Origin: Sandaracinus amylolyticus
GTDB lineage: Bacteria; Myxococcota_A; Polyangia; Polyangiales; Sandaracinaceae
DNA length: 64,000 nt
Assembly (NCBI RefSeq): GCF_000737325.1
Contig: NZ_CP011125.1
Span: 7,874,001-7,938,000 of the forward strand
Reading direction: 5' to 3'
Every line of letters begins with the position of its first letter. The stretch's first letter is position 1. The notes beneath the pieces were generated by a model. It saw only the letters and a program-made list of their open reading frames with translations, searched no databases and was not told the DNA's origin. Position numbers and translations under genes: made by a program. Positions 1 to 7,658 of this stretch are shown here, one piece after another.

Positions 1-593
1 ATCTCGCCCTCGACGACGTGCTCGCCGTCGCTCGTCGGCACGCGCAGCACCACCGCGCGATCCGTCACCGAGTCGATCGGCGCGCCGCTCTCGGTGGTCA
101 GCCCGGCGCCGCTCCACCTCGCGCGCACCAACGGCGCGCTGCGTCCTTCGGCGGGCGTGCTCGACTCGAGATCGACGATCACGCATTCGCCCTGGACCCT
201 CGCGCGCACCACGGCGCGTGGGCGATCCTCGAGCCGCACCAGCAGCCGCAGCGGCGCGCTCTCCACGCTGCGTCCGCCCGCGAGCTCACAGCGCGCCACG
301 ATCACGTTCGCGCCCGAGACGAGCGGCACCATCGCGACGAAGCGCGCGCCTTCGCGCGCGACCTCGATCTCGCTCTCCCCGCGTCGCAGCTCGACGTCCA
401 CGCACGCCGCGTCGGCCGTGCCCTCCACGCGTCGCTCGAACGCCCACACGTCGGAGTCCATCGAGACGAACGCGACGCGTGGCTCGACGTCCTCCGCGCG
501 CTCGACCCGCGGCGCCGGTGCTCCGCACGCCGCGACGAGCATCGCGAGCGCCACCGCGCGAGCCACGCGCGTCTTGCCTGCTCGGTCGTTCAC
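1..593 (-). CDS. Secreted lipoprotein, N-terminal part (cut by window edge)
   Basis: Only the first 197 codons are present; the frame is open to base 1. The start is GTG at 593-591, which overlaps the TGA of the aldo/keto reductase (592-590) in a GTGA junction, so the two genes are translationally coupled. The N-terminus (NDRAGKTRVARAVALAML then VAAC) is a basic stretch, a hydrophobic core and a lipobox, giving Cys about residue 23 and an outer-membrane or periplasmic lipoprotein. The mature part is a beta-rich, Glu/Arg/Val-rich sequence with alternating short strands, like an immunoglobulin- or PKD-type N-terminal module, but I do not recognise a family. The catalytic or main domain, if there is one, lies outside the window. 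Confidence 0.7.
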   Translation of the reverse strand, partial: MNDRAGKTRVARAVALAMLVAACGAPAPRVERAEDVEPRVAFVSMDSDVWAFERRVEGTADAACVDVELRRGESEIEVAREGARFVAMVPLVSGANVIVARCELAGGRSVESAPLRLLVRLEDRPRAVVRARVQGECVIVDLESSTPAEGRSAPLVRARWSGAGLTTESGAPIDSVTDRAVVLRVPTSDGEHVVEGE

Positions 594-1438
594 AACGTCG
601 GCACCCCGCGCCGCCGCTTCCCCTTCGGGAACACCGCGTCGATGTGCGCGATCTCGTCGTCGTCGAGCACGAGCTCCATCGCGCCCGCGTTGTCCTCCAC
701 GTGCGCGACCTTCGACGCCTTCGGGATCACCAGCGCGCCCGGCACGACCTGCAGCAAGAACGCGAGCGCGACCTGCCTCGGCGTCGCGCCGTGCGCGCGC
801 GCGATCTCCGCGAGCACCTTGCCGCCCTTGCTCCCCGCCGCGGGGAATTCGCCCGATCCGAACGGCGAATAGCTCACCACCGCGACGCCGCGCGCCGCGC
901 ACCACGGCGCGACCGCGTGCTCGATCGCGCGCTCCTGCAGGTGATGCAGCACCTGGTTGCACGCGATGCGCCCGTCGCCCGCGATCCGCTGCGCGTCCTC
1001 GAGCTCCTCCTCGTCGAAGTTGCTCACGCCCCAGCGCACGATCTTCCCGGCGCGCACGAGCTCTTCGAACGCCTCGATCGTCTCCTCGAGCGGGAACGAT
1101 CCCGGCCAGTGCAGCAGATACGCGTCGAGCCGATCGGTGCCGAGCCGCGCGAGGCTTCGCTCGCACGCCTCGATCGTCCCGCGGCGTGATGCGTTCGACG
1201 GGAGCACCTTGCTCACGAGGAACACCTCGTCGCGCCGCCCCGCGATCGCCTCGCGCACGATCTCCTCGACGCGCCCGCTCCCGTAGAGCTCCGCGGTGTC
1301 GACGTGGGTGAGCCCGAGATCGAGCCCACGCCGCAGCGCGCGCACGACCTCGTCGCGCGCGTCCTGCTCCATGTTCCACGTCCCCTGCCCGATCACGGGC
1401 ACGAGAGCGTCCCCGAACCTCCGCGTCCGCACCCTCAT
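590..1438 (-). CDS. Aldo/keto reductase, YeaE-like
   Basis: 282 residues, cytoplasmic NAD(P)H-dependent oxidoreductase of the aldo/keto reductase superfamily, (beta/alpha)8 barrel. The catalytic tetrad is visible: Asp and Tyr in HVDTAELYGSG, Lys in FLVSKVLP, His in YLLHWPG. The C-terminal part carries the cofactor-binding stretch ALVIPKASKVAHVEDNA. The sequence follows E. coli YeaE closely in order and spacing of these blocks; YeaE reduces methylglyoxal and other small aldehydes, but the substrate here is not known. I place the start at ATG 1438, directly before the first barrel strand (MRVRTRRFGDALVPVIG); the frame stays open further upstream but that part is Arg/Pro-rich non-protein-like sequence. 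It forms an operon with the downstream lipoprotein gene, whose GTG start overlaps its stop. Confidence 0.9.
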   Translation of the reverse strand: MRVRTRRFGDALVPVIGQGTWNMEQDARDEVVRALRRGLDLGLTHVDTAELYGSGRVEEIVREAIAGRRDEVFLVSKVLPSNASRRGTIEACERSLARLGTDRLDAYLLHWPGSFPLEETIEAFEELVRAGKIVRWGVSNFDEEELEDAQRIAGDGRIACNQVLHHLQERAIEHAVAPWCAARGVAVVSYSPFGSGEFPAAGSKGGKVLAEIARAHGATPRQVALAFLLQVVPGALVIPKASKVAHVEDNAGAMELVLDDDEIAHIDAVFPKGKRRRGVPTL

Positions 1439-1562
1439 CGCCATAGGCGCGGGCACCGCGATGCCCACCTCGGTGCGCATGGGCATCCCCTCGATGCGCA
1501 CTGCGCACCACCCTCGATCGAGCGCTCTCGAGCGCGGTACGGCAGATGCTCGAGGCGCGCGC

Positions 1563-2714
1563 ATGACGATGCGTCGCAACCTCCTCCGCGATCCACGCGG
1601 ACAGCTCGGCACCGAGCAGCTCCTCCTCGCAGGGACGCTCGCGATCTTCGGCGCGACCGCGGTCGGCACGCTCGGCGTCGCGACCTCCGAGACCTTCGTC
1701 GGCGACGGCGGCGAGCTCGACGACTCCGCGATCGCCGGCCTCGATCCCGGCCTCGGGGGCGTCGGCGATCTCGGCCTCGTCCCGCCGCCGATCGGCGCGC
1801 CCGATCGCGACCGCCGCCGCGACCGAGATCGAGATCGAGATCGGGATCGAGGCCCGGCGCGCGACTACGACCGCGACGACGATCCTCGCCCCTGCTCGCG
1901 CGGCGGCGACGATCCCGGCGAAGGCCCGTCGAGCGCACCGCCGATGCCGCGCCCCACCCTCGGCGACATCGAGGGCTTCGACGTCGGCGATCCCGAGCGC
2001 CTCAGCGATCACAACGGCAACCCGCTCGAGCGCGTGCGCGTCGGCAACATCACCATCACCGGCAGCCCCGAGTTCGTCGAGCGCGCGCGCCGCGATCTCG
2101 AGACGATCGCGAGCACGCCCAGCGGGCGTCGCCTGCTGCGATCGCTCCGCGACAGCGGCGGCACCGTGCAGGTCGGCTCGCAGCAGGGCGGCGGCGGCGC
2201 GACCGATCGCCTCGGCCCGTCGACCGCGCGCCTCTCCTACAACCCCGAGGACAACGCGCTGCCCGAAGGCGTGCCCGGCGGGCGCCCCGGCGAGTTCGGC
2301 CATCGCGACAACTACCCGAGCGACGTCACGCTCTTCCACGAGCTCGTGCACGCCGACGACATCGTGCGCCGCCAGAACCAGGATCGCCGCGTCGGCCGCC
2401 GCGACGCGCGCATGTGCGGTCTACGTCCCGGCTGCCGCGGCGTGCAGCAGAACGAGCTGCGCACGGTGGGTCTCGGTCCCTACGCCGACGCGGAGTTCAC
2501 CGAGAACCAGTACCGCGGCGATCGCGGCCTCCCGCGCCGCGACTTCTACTCCGATCCCAACGAGCAGCGGCACATCACGCCCGACGAGCGACGTCGCATG
2601 GAAGAGGACGCGGCGCGCCATCGCGCGCGACGCGACGAGCTCGATCGCCTCGAGCGCGACGAGCGCGATCGCCGCTCGCGCGGCGGCGACGATCGACCCT
2701 GCTCGCGACGTTGA
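1563..2714 (+). CDS. M91-like zinc metalloprotease with prepilin-like N-terminus
   Basis: 383 residues. The C-terminal half carries a zinc-protease signature, HELVH at residues 259-263 in the context DVTLFHELVHADD, followed about 60-70 residues later by EFTENQYR. This layout matches the M91 family (NleD/HopH-type effector proteases). Upstream, residues 185-225 (RRLLRSLRDSGGTVQVG) resemble the N-terminal part of that domain. The extreme N-terminus is unusual: RG-QLGTEQLLLAGTLAIFG, residues 12-30, has Gly13 followed by Glu at +5 and a hydrophobic helix, the pattern cut by prepilin peptidases. Between lies a low-complexity stretch of alternating Asp-Arg (about residues 82-105) and a related Arg/Asp tail that repeats SRGGDD and PCSR. 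The stop (TGA 2712-2714) abuts the stop of the convergent LamG gene. Substrate and export route are unknown. The start is ATG 1563; a second ATG lies at 1569. Confidence 0.75.
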   Translation: MTMRRNLLRDPRGQLGTEQLLLAGTLAIFGATAVGTLGVATSETFVGDGGELDDSAIAGLDPGLGGVGDLGLVPPPIGAPDRDRRRDRDRDRDRDRGPARDYDRDDDPRPCSRGGDDPGEGPSSAPPMPRPTLGDIEGFDVGDPERLSDHNGNPLERVRVGNITITGSPEFVERARRDLETIASTPSGRRLLRSLRDSGGTVQVGSQQGGGGATDRLGPSTARLSYNPEDNALPEGVPGGRPGEFGHRDNYPSDVTLFHELVHADDIVRRQNQDRRVGRRDARMCGLRPGCRGVQQNELRTVGLGPYADAEFTENQYRGDRGLPRRDFYSDPNEQRHITPDERRRMEEDAARHRARRDELDRLERDERDRRSRGGDDRPCSRR

Positions 2715-3578
2715 TCAGCGCCCGTCGCGCACGACCGCGGCGATCTCCTGCCCGGTGAGCGGCTTGTCCCAGATCTGCAGGTCGTCGATCGCGCCGATCA
2801 GCTGATCGTCGCCGGTCGGTCCGTTCTCGCCGACGTAGAGCGCCGAGCTCCCCGGCGCCCGGCTCGTCGACGCGGGCGCCGTCGCGACCTCGCGCCCGTC
2901 GACGTAGAGCCGCAGCGTCGCGTCCTCCACCACGCACGCGACGTGGTGCCAGCGGCCCGCCTCGATCACCGCGGCCGCCATCGCCCAGCCCGACCCCGCG
3001 ATCGTGATCGCGCAGCGCAGCTCCCCGCCCGGGTGCACGAACAGCCCGTACTGCCCGTCGTGATCGACGATCCCCGCGCGTCCGACCGCCGGCATCGCAT
3101 CGACCCGCAGCCACGCGAGCACCGTCGTCTCGGCGTGCGCGAGCTCGGGCCGCGTCGCGACGACCGCGCTGCTGGTCACGCCGAGCGCCATGCCGCCGCT
3201 CGGATCCCAGCTCACGCCGCTCACCGCGAGATCGTTGGCGCGCGGTCCGTGATCGAGCGCGTCGCCGTCGAACGGATAGCAGGCGACGAGCGCGGGATCG
3301 TCACCGCAGGCTGGGCCGCGCCCCGCGTCGGGCGGTCCTGCGTCGACGCCGTTCACGCCGGCGTCCGTGCTCGCGCCCCCACCGGCGTCGACCGGCGCGC
3401 TCGCGTCGACGCGCGCACCCCCGTCCCGCGGCGACCCGTACGGGACGATGCCGACGCGCTCGAGCCCGCATCCCGCATGGATCGCGCACAACCCCGACAG
3501 TGCGACCGCGACGACGTGCTCCCTCACTCGCCTCCGCCCGAGCGCGCACCCAGCCCGCGCGCCCCGGTTCACCCGCAT
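2715..3578 (-). CDS. LamG-domain lipoprotein
   Basis: 287 residues. A long basic N-region is followed by a hydrophobic segment and lipobox AIHAGCG (Cys about residue 37), so the product is a lipoprotein. Residues about 50-90 are an Ala/Asp/Gly-rich linker typical of myxobacterial surface lipoproteins. From LVACYPFDGDALDHGPRAND to the end is one concanavalin A-like/LamG jelly-roll domain: the segments WLRVDAMP, GRWHHVACVV, LRLYVDGREVA and IDDLQIWDKPLT are the usual strands. Such domains bind carbohydrate or serve as adhesion modules; the ligand here is unknown. The start ATG 3578 is chosen because the extension upstream is Arg-rich and has no hydrophobic features. It converges on the M91-like gene with abutting stops (TGATCA). 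Confidence 0.8.
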   Translation of the reverse strand: MRVNRGARAGCALGRRRVREHVVAVALSGLCAIHAGCGLERVGIVPYGSPRDGGARVDASAPVDAGGGASTDAGVNGVDAGPPDAGRGPACGDDPALVACYPFDGDALDHGPRANDLAVSGVSWDPSGGMALGVTSSAVVATRPELAHAETTVLAWLRVDAMPAVGRAGIVDHDGQYGLFVHPGGELRCAITIAGSGWAMAAAVIEAGRWHHVACVVEDATLRLYVDGREVATAPASTSRAPGSSALYVGENGPTGDDQLIGAIDDLQIWDKPLTGQEIAAVVRDGR

Positions 3579-3682
3579 CGTACCTCTACCGCGACGCTTT
3601 TTGCGCGGATCCGCCCGCGCGCCCGCCGACCCCGCGCGCCGATCCGTCCGCGAGCCCGCCGACACACCGCGCGCCCCATCGC

Positions 3683-3710
3683 TCGACGATCACGCGGCGA
3701 GCACTAGACT
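3683..3710 (+). promoter_or_regulatory. Possible sigma-70-type promoter of era-der
   Basis: TCGACG (3683-3688) and TAGACT (3705-3710) are separated by 16 bases; the second lies 12 bases before the era ATG at 3723. There is no Shine-Dalgarno sequence, so the transcript would have a very short leader. Weak on its own; it gains support from similar hexamers before other genes here. Confidence 0.35.
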
Positions 3711-3722
3711 CGCGCTTCCGTC

Positions 3723-4712
3723 ATGGCCCGCCCCCGCAGCACCACACCTCGCGATTCGACCGCGAATCGCAAGCAGAAGCCCGACGCGGCCCCGCCGCGC
3801 GCGGGTCGCTGCGTGATCGCCGGGCGCCCCAACGTCGGCAAGTCCACGCTCCTCAACGCGCTGCTCGGGACGAAGCTCGCGATCGTCGCGCCGCGCCCGG
3901 GCACGACGCGCACCGTGCTGCTCGGCGTGTTCGACGCGCCTGTCGAGGGCGCGCGCACGCAGATCGCGTTCCTCGACACCCCGGGCCTCGAAGCGCCCAA
4001 GAGCATGCTCGGCCGCGTGCTCGTCGAAGAAGCGCAGGGCGCGCTCGAGCAGGGCGACGTGCTGCTGCTGCTCGTCGACGCGGGTGACGTGGTGAAGCGC
4101 CGCGCGCTGGCGCCCGAGGATCAGCGCGTGCTCGAGCTGATGAAGCCGCTCGGCAAGCCGATCGTCCTCGCGCTCAACAAGGTCGACAAGGTCAAGGACA
4201 AGGGCCAGCTGCTGCCGACGCTCGAGGTGCTCGCGAAGGCGCACCCGTGGGCGACGATCGTGCCCTGCTCGGCGCTGCGCGGATCGAACCTCGCGCCGAT
4301 CGTGAAGGAGATCCGCGAGCACCTGCCCGAGGGCCTCCTCTACGAAGAGGACGACGTGCTCACCGATCGTCCCGAGCGCTTCTTCGTGGCGGAATTGGTG
4401 CGCGAAGCGCTGCTCGCGCACGTGCGACAGGAAGTGCCGCACGGCGTCGCGGTGCAGGTCGACGAGTGGGTCGACGAGGGCAAGCTGCTGCGCATCGGCG
4501 TGACGATCATCGTGACGAAGGACTCGCACAAGGCGATCGTGATCGGCGCGCGCGGCGAGATGTTGAAGACGATCGGCCAGGAGGCGCGCGAGAACATCGA
4601 GGCGATGCTCGAGCGCAAGGTGTTCCTGCGCACCTTCGTGAAGGTGGTGCCGGGCTGGACCGAGGACCCCGAGAAGGTCCGCCGCCTCACGCGCGAAGGG
4701 AGCCTGTCGTGA
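3723..4712 (+). CDS. era: GTPase Era
   Basis: 329 residues; essential GTPase that binds 16S rRNA near its 3' end and helps mature the 30S subunit. The G domain shows G1 GRPNVGKST (residues 34-42), G2 threonine in PGTTRT, G3 DTPG, and G4 NKVD. The C-terminal type II KH domain is clear: VTKDSHKAIVIGARGEMLKTIG, written here in two halves (IIVTKDSHKAIVIGARG and EMLKTIGQEAR). Compared with E. coli Era (301 residues) it has a basic N-terminal extension of about 25 residues. The start ATG has no SD sequence. Its TGA (4710-4712) overlaps the GTG start of der, so both assembly GTPases are made from one transcript. Note Gly/Leu substitution in the G3 follow-up (LEAP) with no effect expected on function. 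Confidence 0.97.
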   Translation: MARPRSTTPRDSTANRKQKPDAAPPRAGRCVIAGRPNVGKSTLLNALLGTKLAIVAPRPGTTRTVLLGVFDAPVEGARTQIAFLDTPGLEAPKSMLGRVLVEEAQGALEQGDVLLLLVDAGDVVKRRALAPEDQRVLELMKPLGKPIVLALNKVDKVKDKGQLLPTLEVLAKAHPWATIVPCSALRGSNLAPIVKEIREHLPEGLLYEEDDVLTDRPERFFVAELVREALLAHVRQEVPHGVAVQVDEWVDEGKLLRIGVTIIVTKDSHKAIVIGARGEMLKTIGQEARENIEAMLERKVFLRTFVKVVPGWTEDPEKVRRLTREGSLS

Positions 4713-6145
4713 GCGACGAGGAGCTCGAGGAGACCGCCTTCGAAGACGACGACGAGGGCGCTCCGCAGCAGAAGAAGAAGCGCAACCGCCGCAAGCAGCC
4801 GGTGCCCGCCGGCGCGATCTACGCGCGCCCGGTCGTCGCGATCGTCGGCCGTCCCAACATCGGCAAGAGCACGCTCTTCAATCGCCTCGCGGGCCAGCGC
4901 ATCGCGATCGTCGAGGACGTCGCGGGCGTCACGCGCGATCGCCACTACGCCGACACGCTGATGCTGGGGCGCGAGGTCGTGCTGGTCGACACCGGCGGCT
5001 TCGATCCCGAGAGCGACGACCCGATGAAGGAGGGCATCGCGCAGCACGTGAAGCTCGCCCTCGAAGAGGCCGACGTCGTCGTCTGCGTGCTCGACGCGAC
5101 GACCGGCGCGACGAGCGCCGACGAGGCCGCGATCGCGCTCCTGCGCCGCGCGAACAAGCCGGTGATCTACGCCGCGAACAAGGCCGACTCGAAGGCCCAG
5201 GCGATGGCGGGCATGGAGCTCTACGAGCTCGGCATCGATCGCTTGATCCCGATCAGCGCGCTCCACGGCAACGGCATGTCGGAGCTCGAGGACGCGATCG
5301 CCGCCGCGCTGCCCGCCGAGGGCACCGGCGCCTCGCAGCAGTGGGACGAGGCGATCCCGCGCGTCGCGATCGTCGGTCGCCCCAACGCCGGCAAGAGCTC
5401 GCTCGTGAACCGCCTGCTCGGCGAGAACCGTCAGCTCGTCGACTCGCGCCCCGGCACGACGATCGACGCGATCGACGCGCTCTACGAGCGCGGCGACGAC
5501 AAGTGGGTGCTGATCGACACCGCGGGCATGCGCCGCAAGCGCGGCATCGACAAGGGTGTCGAGGGCCTCGCGGTGATGAAGGCGATCAAGGCGATCGAGC
5601 GCAGCCACGTCGTGGTGCTGCTCGTCGACGCCGCGGAGGGGATCGCGGAGCAGGACGCGAAGCTCGCGGGGCTCGTCGTCGATCGCGGGCGCGCGCTCGT
5701 GGTCGGGCTCAACAAGGGCGACCTGATGAGCGACGTCGAGCGCAAGAAGGCGGTCGCGCGCGCGCGTGAAGTGCTCTCGTTCGCGCCCTGGGCGCGCTTC
5801 GTCACGGTGAGCGCGAAGACGGGCCGCGCCGTGAACAAGCTGATCGAGGCCGCGAACGCCGCGCTCGTCGAGCATCGAAAGCGCGTGACCACCGCGGAGC
5901 TCAACCGCTTCTTCGAGGAAGTGCTGGAGCACCACCCGCCTCCGACCCAGAAGGGCAAGGCGGTGCGGCTCTACTACGTGACGCAGGCCGAGACGCGCCC
6001 GCCGCGCTTCGTGATCGTCACCAACGAGCCCGAGGCGGTGCACTTCAGCTATCAGCGCTACGTCGCGAACGCGCTGCGCGAGCGCTTCGGCTTCGAGGGC
6101 ACGCCGATCCGCCTCTCGTGGAAGCGGAAGTCGCGGCGCGAGTAG
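4709..6145 (+). CDS. der: GTPase Der (EngA)
   Basis: 478 residues; double GTPase required for 50S subunit assembly. G domain 1 has GRPNIGKST (47-55), DTGG and NKAD; G domain 2 has GRPNAGKSS (223-231), DTAG and NKGD (the usual Trp of NKWD is Gly). The KH-like C-terminal domain ends in GTPIRLSWKRKSRR, the family-typical tail. An acidic/basic N-terminal extension of about 40 residues (EELEETAFEDDDEG, then KKKRNRRK) is absent from E. coli Der. The start is GTG 4709, four bases overlapping the era stop; the longer upstream frame is the shadow of era. Pairing of era and der in one overlapping operon is a tight coupling of the two subunit-assembly pathways. Confidence 0.96.
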   Translation: MSDEELEETAFEDDDEGAPQQKKKRNRRKQPVPAGAIYARPVVAIVGRPNIGKSTLFNRLAGQRIAIVEDVAGVTRDRHYADTLMLGREVVLVDTGGFDPESDDPMKEGIAQHVKLALEEADVVVCVLDATTGATSADEAAIALLRRANKPVIYAANKADSKAQAMAGMELYELGIDRLIPISALHGNGMSELEDAIAAALPAEGTGASQQWDEAIPRVAIVGRPNAGKSSLVNRLLGENRQLVDSRPGTTIDAIDALYERGDDKWVLIDTAGMRRKRGIDKGVEGLAVMKAIKAIERSHVVVLLVDAAEGIAEQDAKLAGLVVDRGRALVVGLNKGDLMSDVERKKAVARAREVLSFAPWARFVTVSAKTGRAVNKLIEAANAALVEHRKRVTTAELNRFFEEVLEHHPPPTQKGKAVRLYYVTQAETRPPRFVIVTNEPEAVHFSYQRYVANALRERFGFEGTPIRLSWKRKSRRE

Positions 6146-6219
6146 TGTTCGCTGGCTCGCGAACTCCGCGCCGCGAACGCACCGCCAGGTGCGGATTCGC
6201 GCTGCATCTCGCGTTCCGC

Positions 6220-6225
6220 TAGGCT
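6220..6225 (+). promoter_or_regulatory. Possible -10 element, leaderless start
   Basis: TAGGCT ends six bases before the GTG start at 6232 and no SD sequence is present, so transcription would begin at or next to the start codon. No convincing -35 box. Inference only. Confidence 0.3.
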
Positions 6226-6231
6226 GGATCC

Positions 6232-7602
6232 GTGCACCTCCGCGCGCACGTCTTCTCCGCCTTTGCTTTTCTCTCCATCACCGGCATCGCGGGCTGCGGC
6301 CTCACGCTCGACGTCGATCCACCCGATCCGAGCGGCGGCTTCGACGCCGGTGGGCTCGATGCGGGCCACGTCGGCGCCGACGCGTCGCGCGGCGATGCCG
6401 GACCGCCCGACGACGAGTGCCGCGGCCAGCCGGACGGCACGCCGTGCGGCGCCGACGGCGCATCGCTGATCTGCGTCGACGATCGCTGCGAGCTCTCGTT
6501 CTGCGGCGACGGAGTCGTCGACGAGACCGCGGGCGAGGTCTGCGACGACGCCAACGATCGCACCGGCGACGGATGCGAGCCCATCTCCTGCGTGCCGAGC
6601 TGCGACGACCCGCTCGACTGCGACGACGAGAACCCCTGCAACGGCGTCGAGATCTGCAGCGCGGGCTCGAAGTGCGAGCCGGGCGTGCCGTCGACCGATC
6701 GCATCTGCACGACGCCGAGCGGCGACGACGGCGTGTGCGACTCGGGCGTGTGCATCCCCGCGGGCTGCGGCAACGGCGTGCGCGAAGAGGGCGAGGAGTG
6801 CGACGACGGCAACTCGATGGCCGGCGACGGCTGCGAGCCCGACTGCGTCCCCTCGTGCCGCGAGGATCTCGACTGCGACGACGTCGACGCGTGCACCGGG
6901 CAGGAGTCGTGCGACGTGAGCGCGGGCTGTCAGCGCGGCGTCCCGCCCGCGTGCGCGCCCGAGGACGACTGTCACACCGCGGTCTGCAACCCGCGCAACG
7001 GCTGCGAGATCACGCTGATCGACATGGATCGCGACGGCCACGCGCCCGAGGCGATCACGTCGTGCGGCGACGACTGCGACGATCTCGATCCGAACCGCTA
7101 CGACGGCGCGCCCGAGCAGTGCAACGAGCTCGACGACGACTGCGACGGCGACGTCGACGAGGAGATCGTCGAGATCGAGTGCTACGGCGACACCGACGCC
7201 GACGGCTTCGGCAGCGTCGAGCGCAGCCTCCGTGACTGCTCGTGCCCGGCGGGCACCACGCCGAACGCGGGCGACTGCTTCGACGAGCCCACGCCGGTCG
7301 GCGAGGCGGTGAATCCCGCGCAGACGCGGTTCTTCCGCATGCCCTACTGCCGCGACGGAGGCCCGGGCAGCTCGTGCACGTTCGACTACGACTGCAACGG
7401 CAGCGAGGAGCGCGAGTTCGCGCAGATCCACCGCCAGTGCAGCGCGCTCACGGTGCTGATGCGCTGCACCGGCCAGGGCTGGCGCGAGAGCGTCCCGGCC
7501 TGCGGCGACGAAGGCACGTGGGTCGAGTGCGACGGCCTGCTGGGCCCGCTGGGCCTCATCTGCACGCCCCGCGACACGCGCCGCGCGCAGACCTGCCGCT
7601 GA
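6232..7602 (+). CDS. Cys-rich DUF4215/MopE-like lipoprotein
   Basis: 456 residues. Signal peptide with lipobox TGIAGCG (Cys about 22), then an Asp/Gly/Ala-rich linker. Residues about 90-260 hold Cys repeats of the DUF4215/myxobacterial type: CDDANDRTGDGCEPISC and CDDGNSMAGDGCEPDC, each spaced by CVPSC motifs. Residues about 265-310 contain CGDDCDDLDPNRYDGAPEQC and CNELDDDCDGDVDEE, the acidic repeat of the MopE-type putative metal-binding family (first described for copper in a methanotroph). A second DYDCNGSEE block follows near residue 385. The protein is therefore a surface or periplasmic, disulfide- and calcium/copper-binding candidate; no enzymatic domain is seen. The start is GTG 6232, the only start in front of the signal peptide. 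Confidence 0.85.
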   Translation: MHLRAHVFSAFAFLSITGIAGCGLTLDVDPPDPSGGFDAGGLDAGHVGADASRGDAGPPDDECRGQPDGTPCGADGASLICVDDRCELSFCGDGVVDETAGEVCDDANDRTGDGCEPISCVPSCDDPLDCDDENPCNGVEICSAGSKCEPGVPSTDRICTTPSGDDGVCDSGVCIPAGCGNGVREEGEECDDGNSMAGDGCEPDCVPSCREDLDCDDVDACTGQESCDVSAGCQRGVPPACAPEDDCHTAVCNPRNGCEITLIDMDRDGHAPEAITSCGDDCDDLDPNRYDGAPEQCNELDDDCDGDVDEEIVEIECYGDTDADGFGSVERSLRDCSCPAGTTPNAGDCFDEPTPVGEAVNPAQTRFFRMPYCRDGGPGSSCTFDYDCNGSEEREFAQIHRQCSALTVLMRCTGQGWRESVPACGDEGTWVECDGLLGPLGLICTPRDTRRAQTCR

Positions 7603-7607
7603 GCGCC

Positions 7608-7655
7608 CATCACCGGCGTGAATGGATCCCCCCGGATCCATTCACGCCCGTGATG
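7608..7655. terminator. Bidirectional hairpin between convergent genes
   Basis: A perfect 15-bp inverted repeat (7615-7629 with 7634-7648, loop CCCC) is flanked by a further 6-bp match (7608-7613 with 7650-7655) after one mismatch. It lies exactly between the stops of the convergent Cys-rich lipoprotein and M1 peptidase genes. It has no T tract, so termination by hairpin plus pausing or mRNA 3'-end protection is inferred. Confidence 0.75.
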
Positions 7656-7658
7656 TCG

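Noticed and set aside
1836..1877. GATCGA-type repeat in the M91-like gene
   Set aside because: It encodes an Asp-Arg low-complexity stretch; too short and too irregular to be a separate repeat element.
4340..6043. Minus-strand frame opposite der
   Set aside because: Antisense to der; all GTPase motifs are on the other strand.
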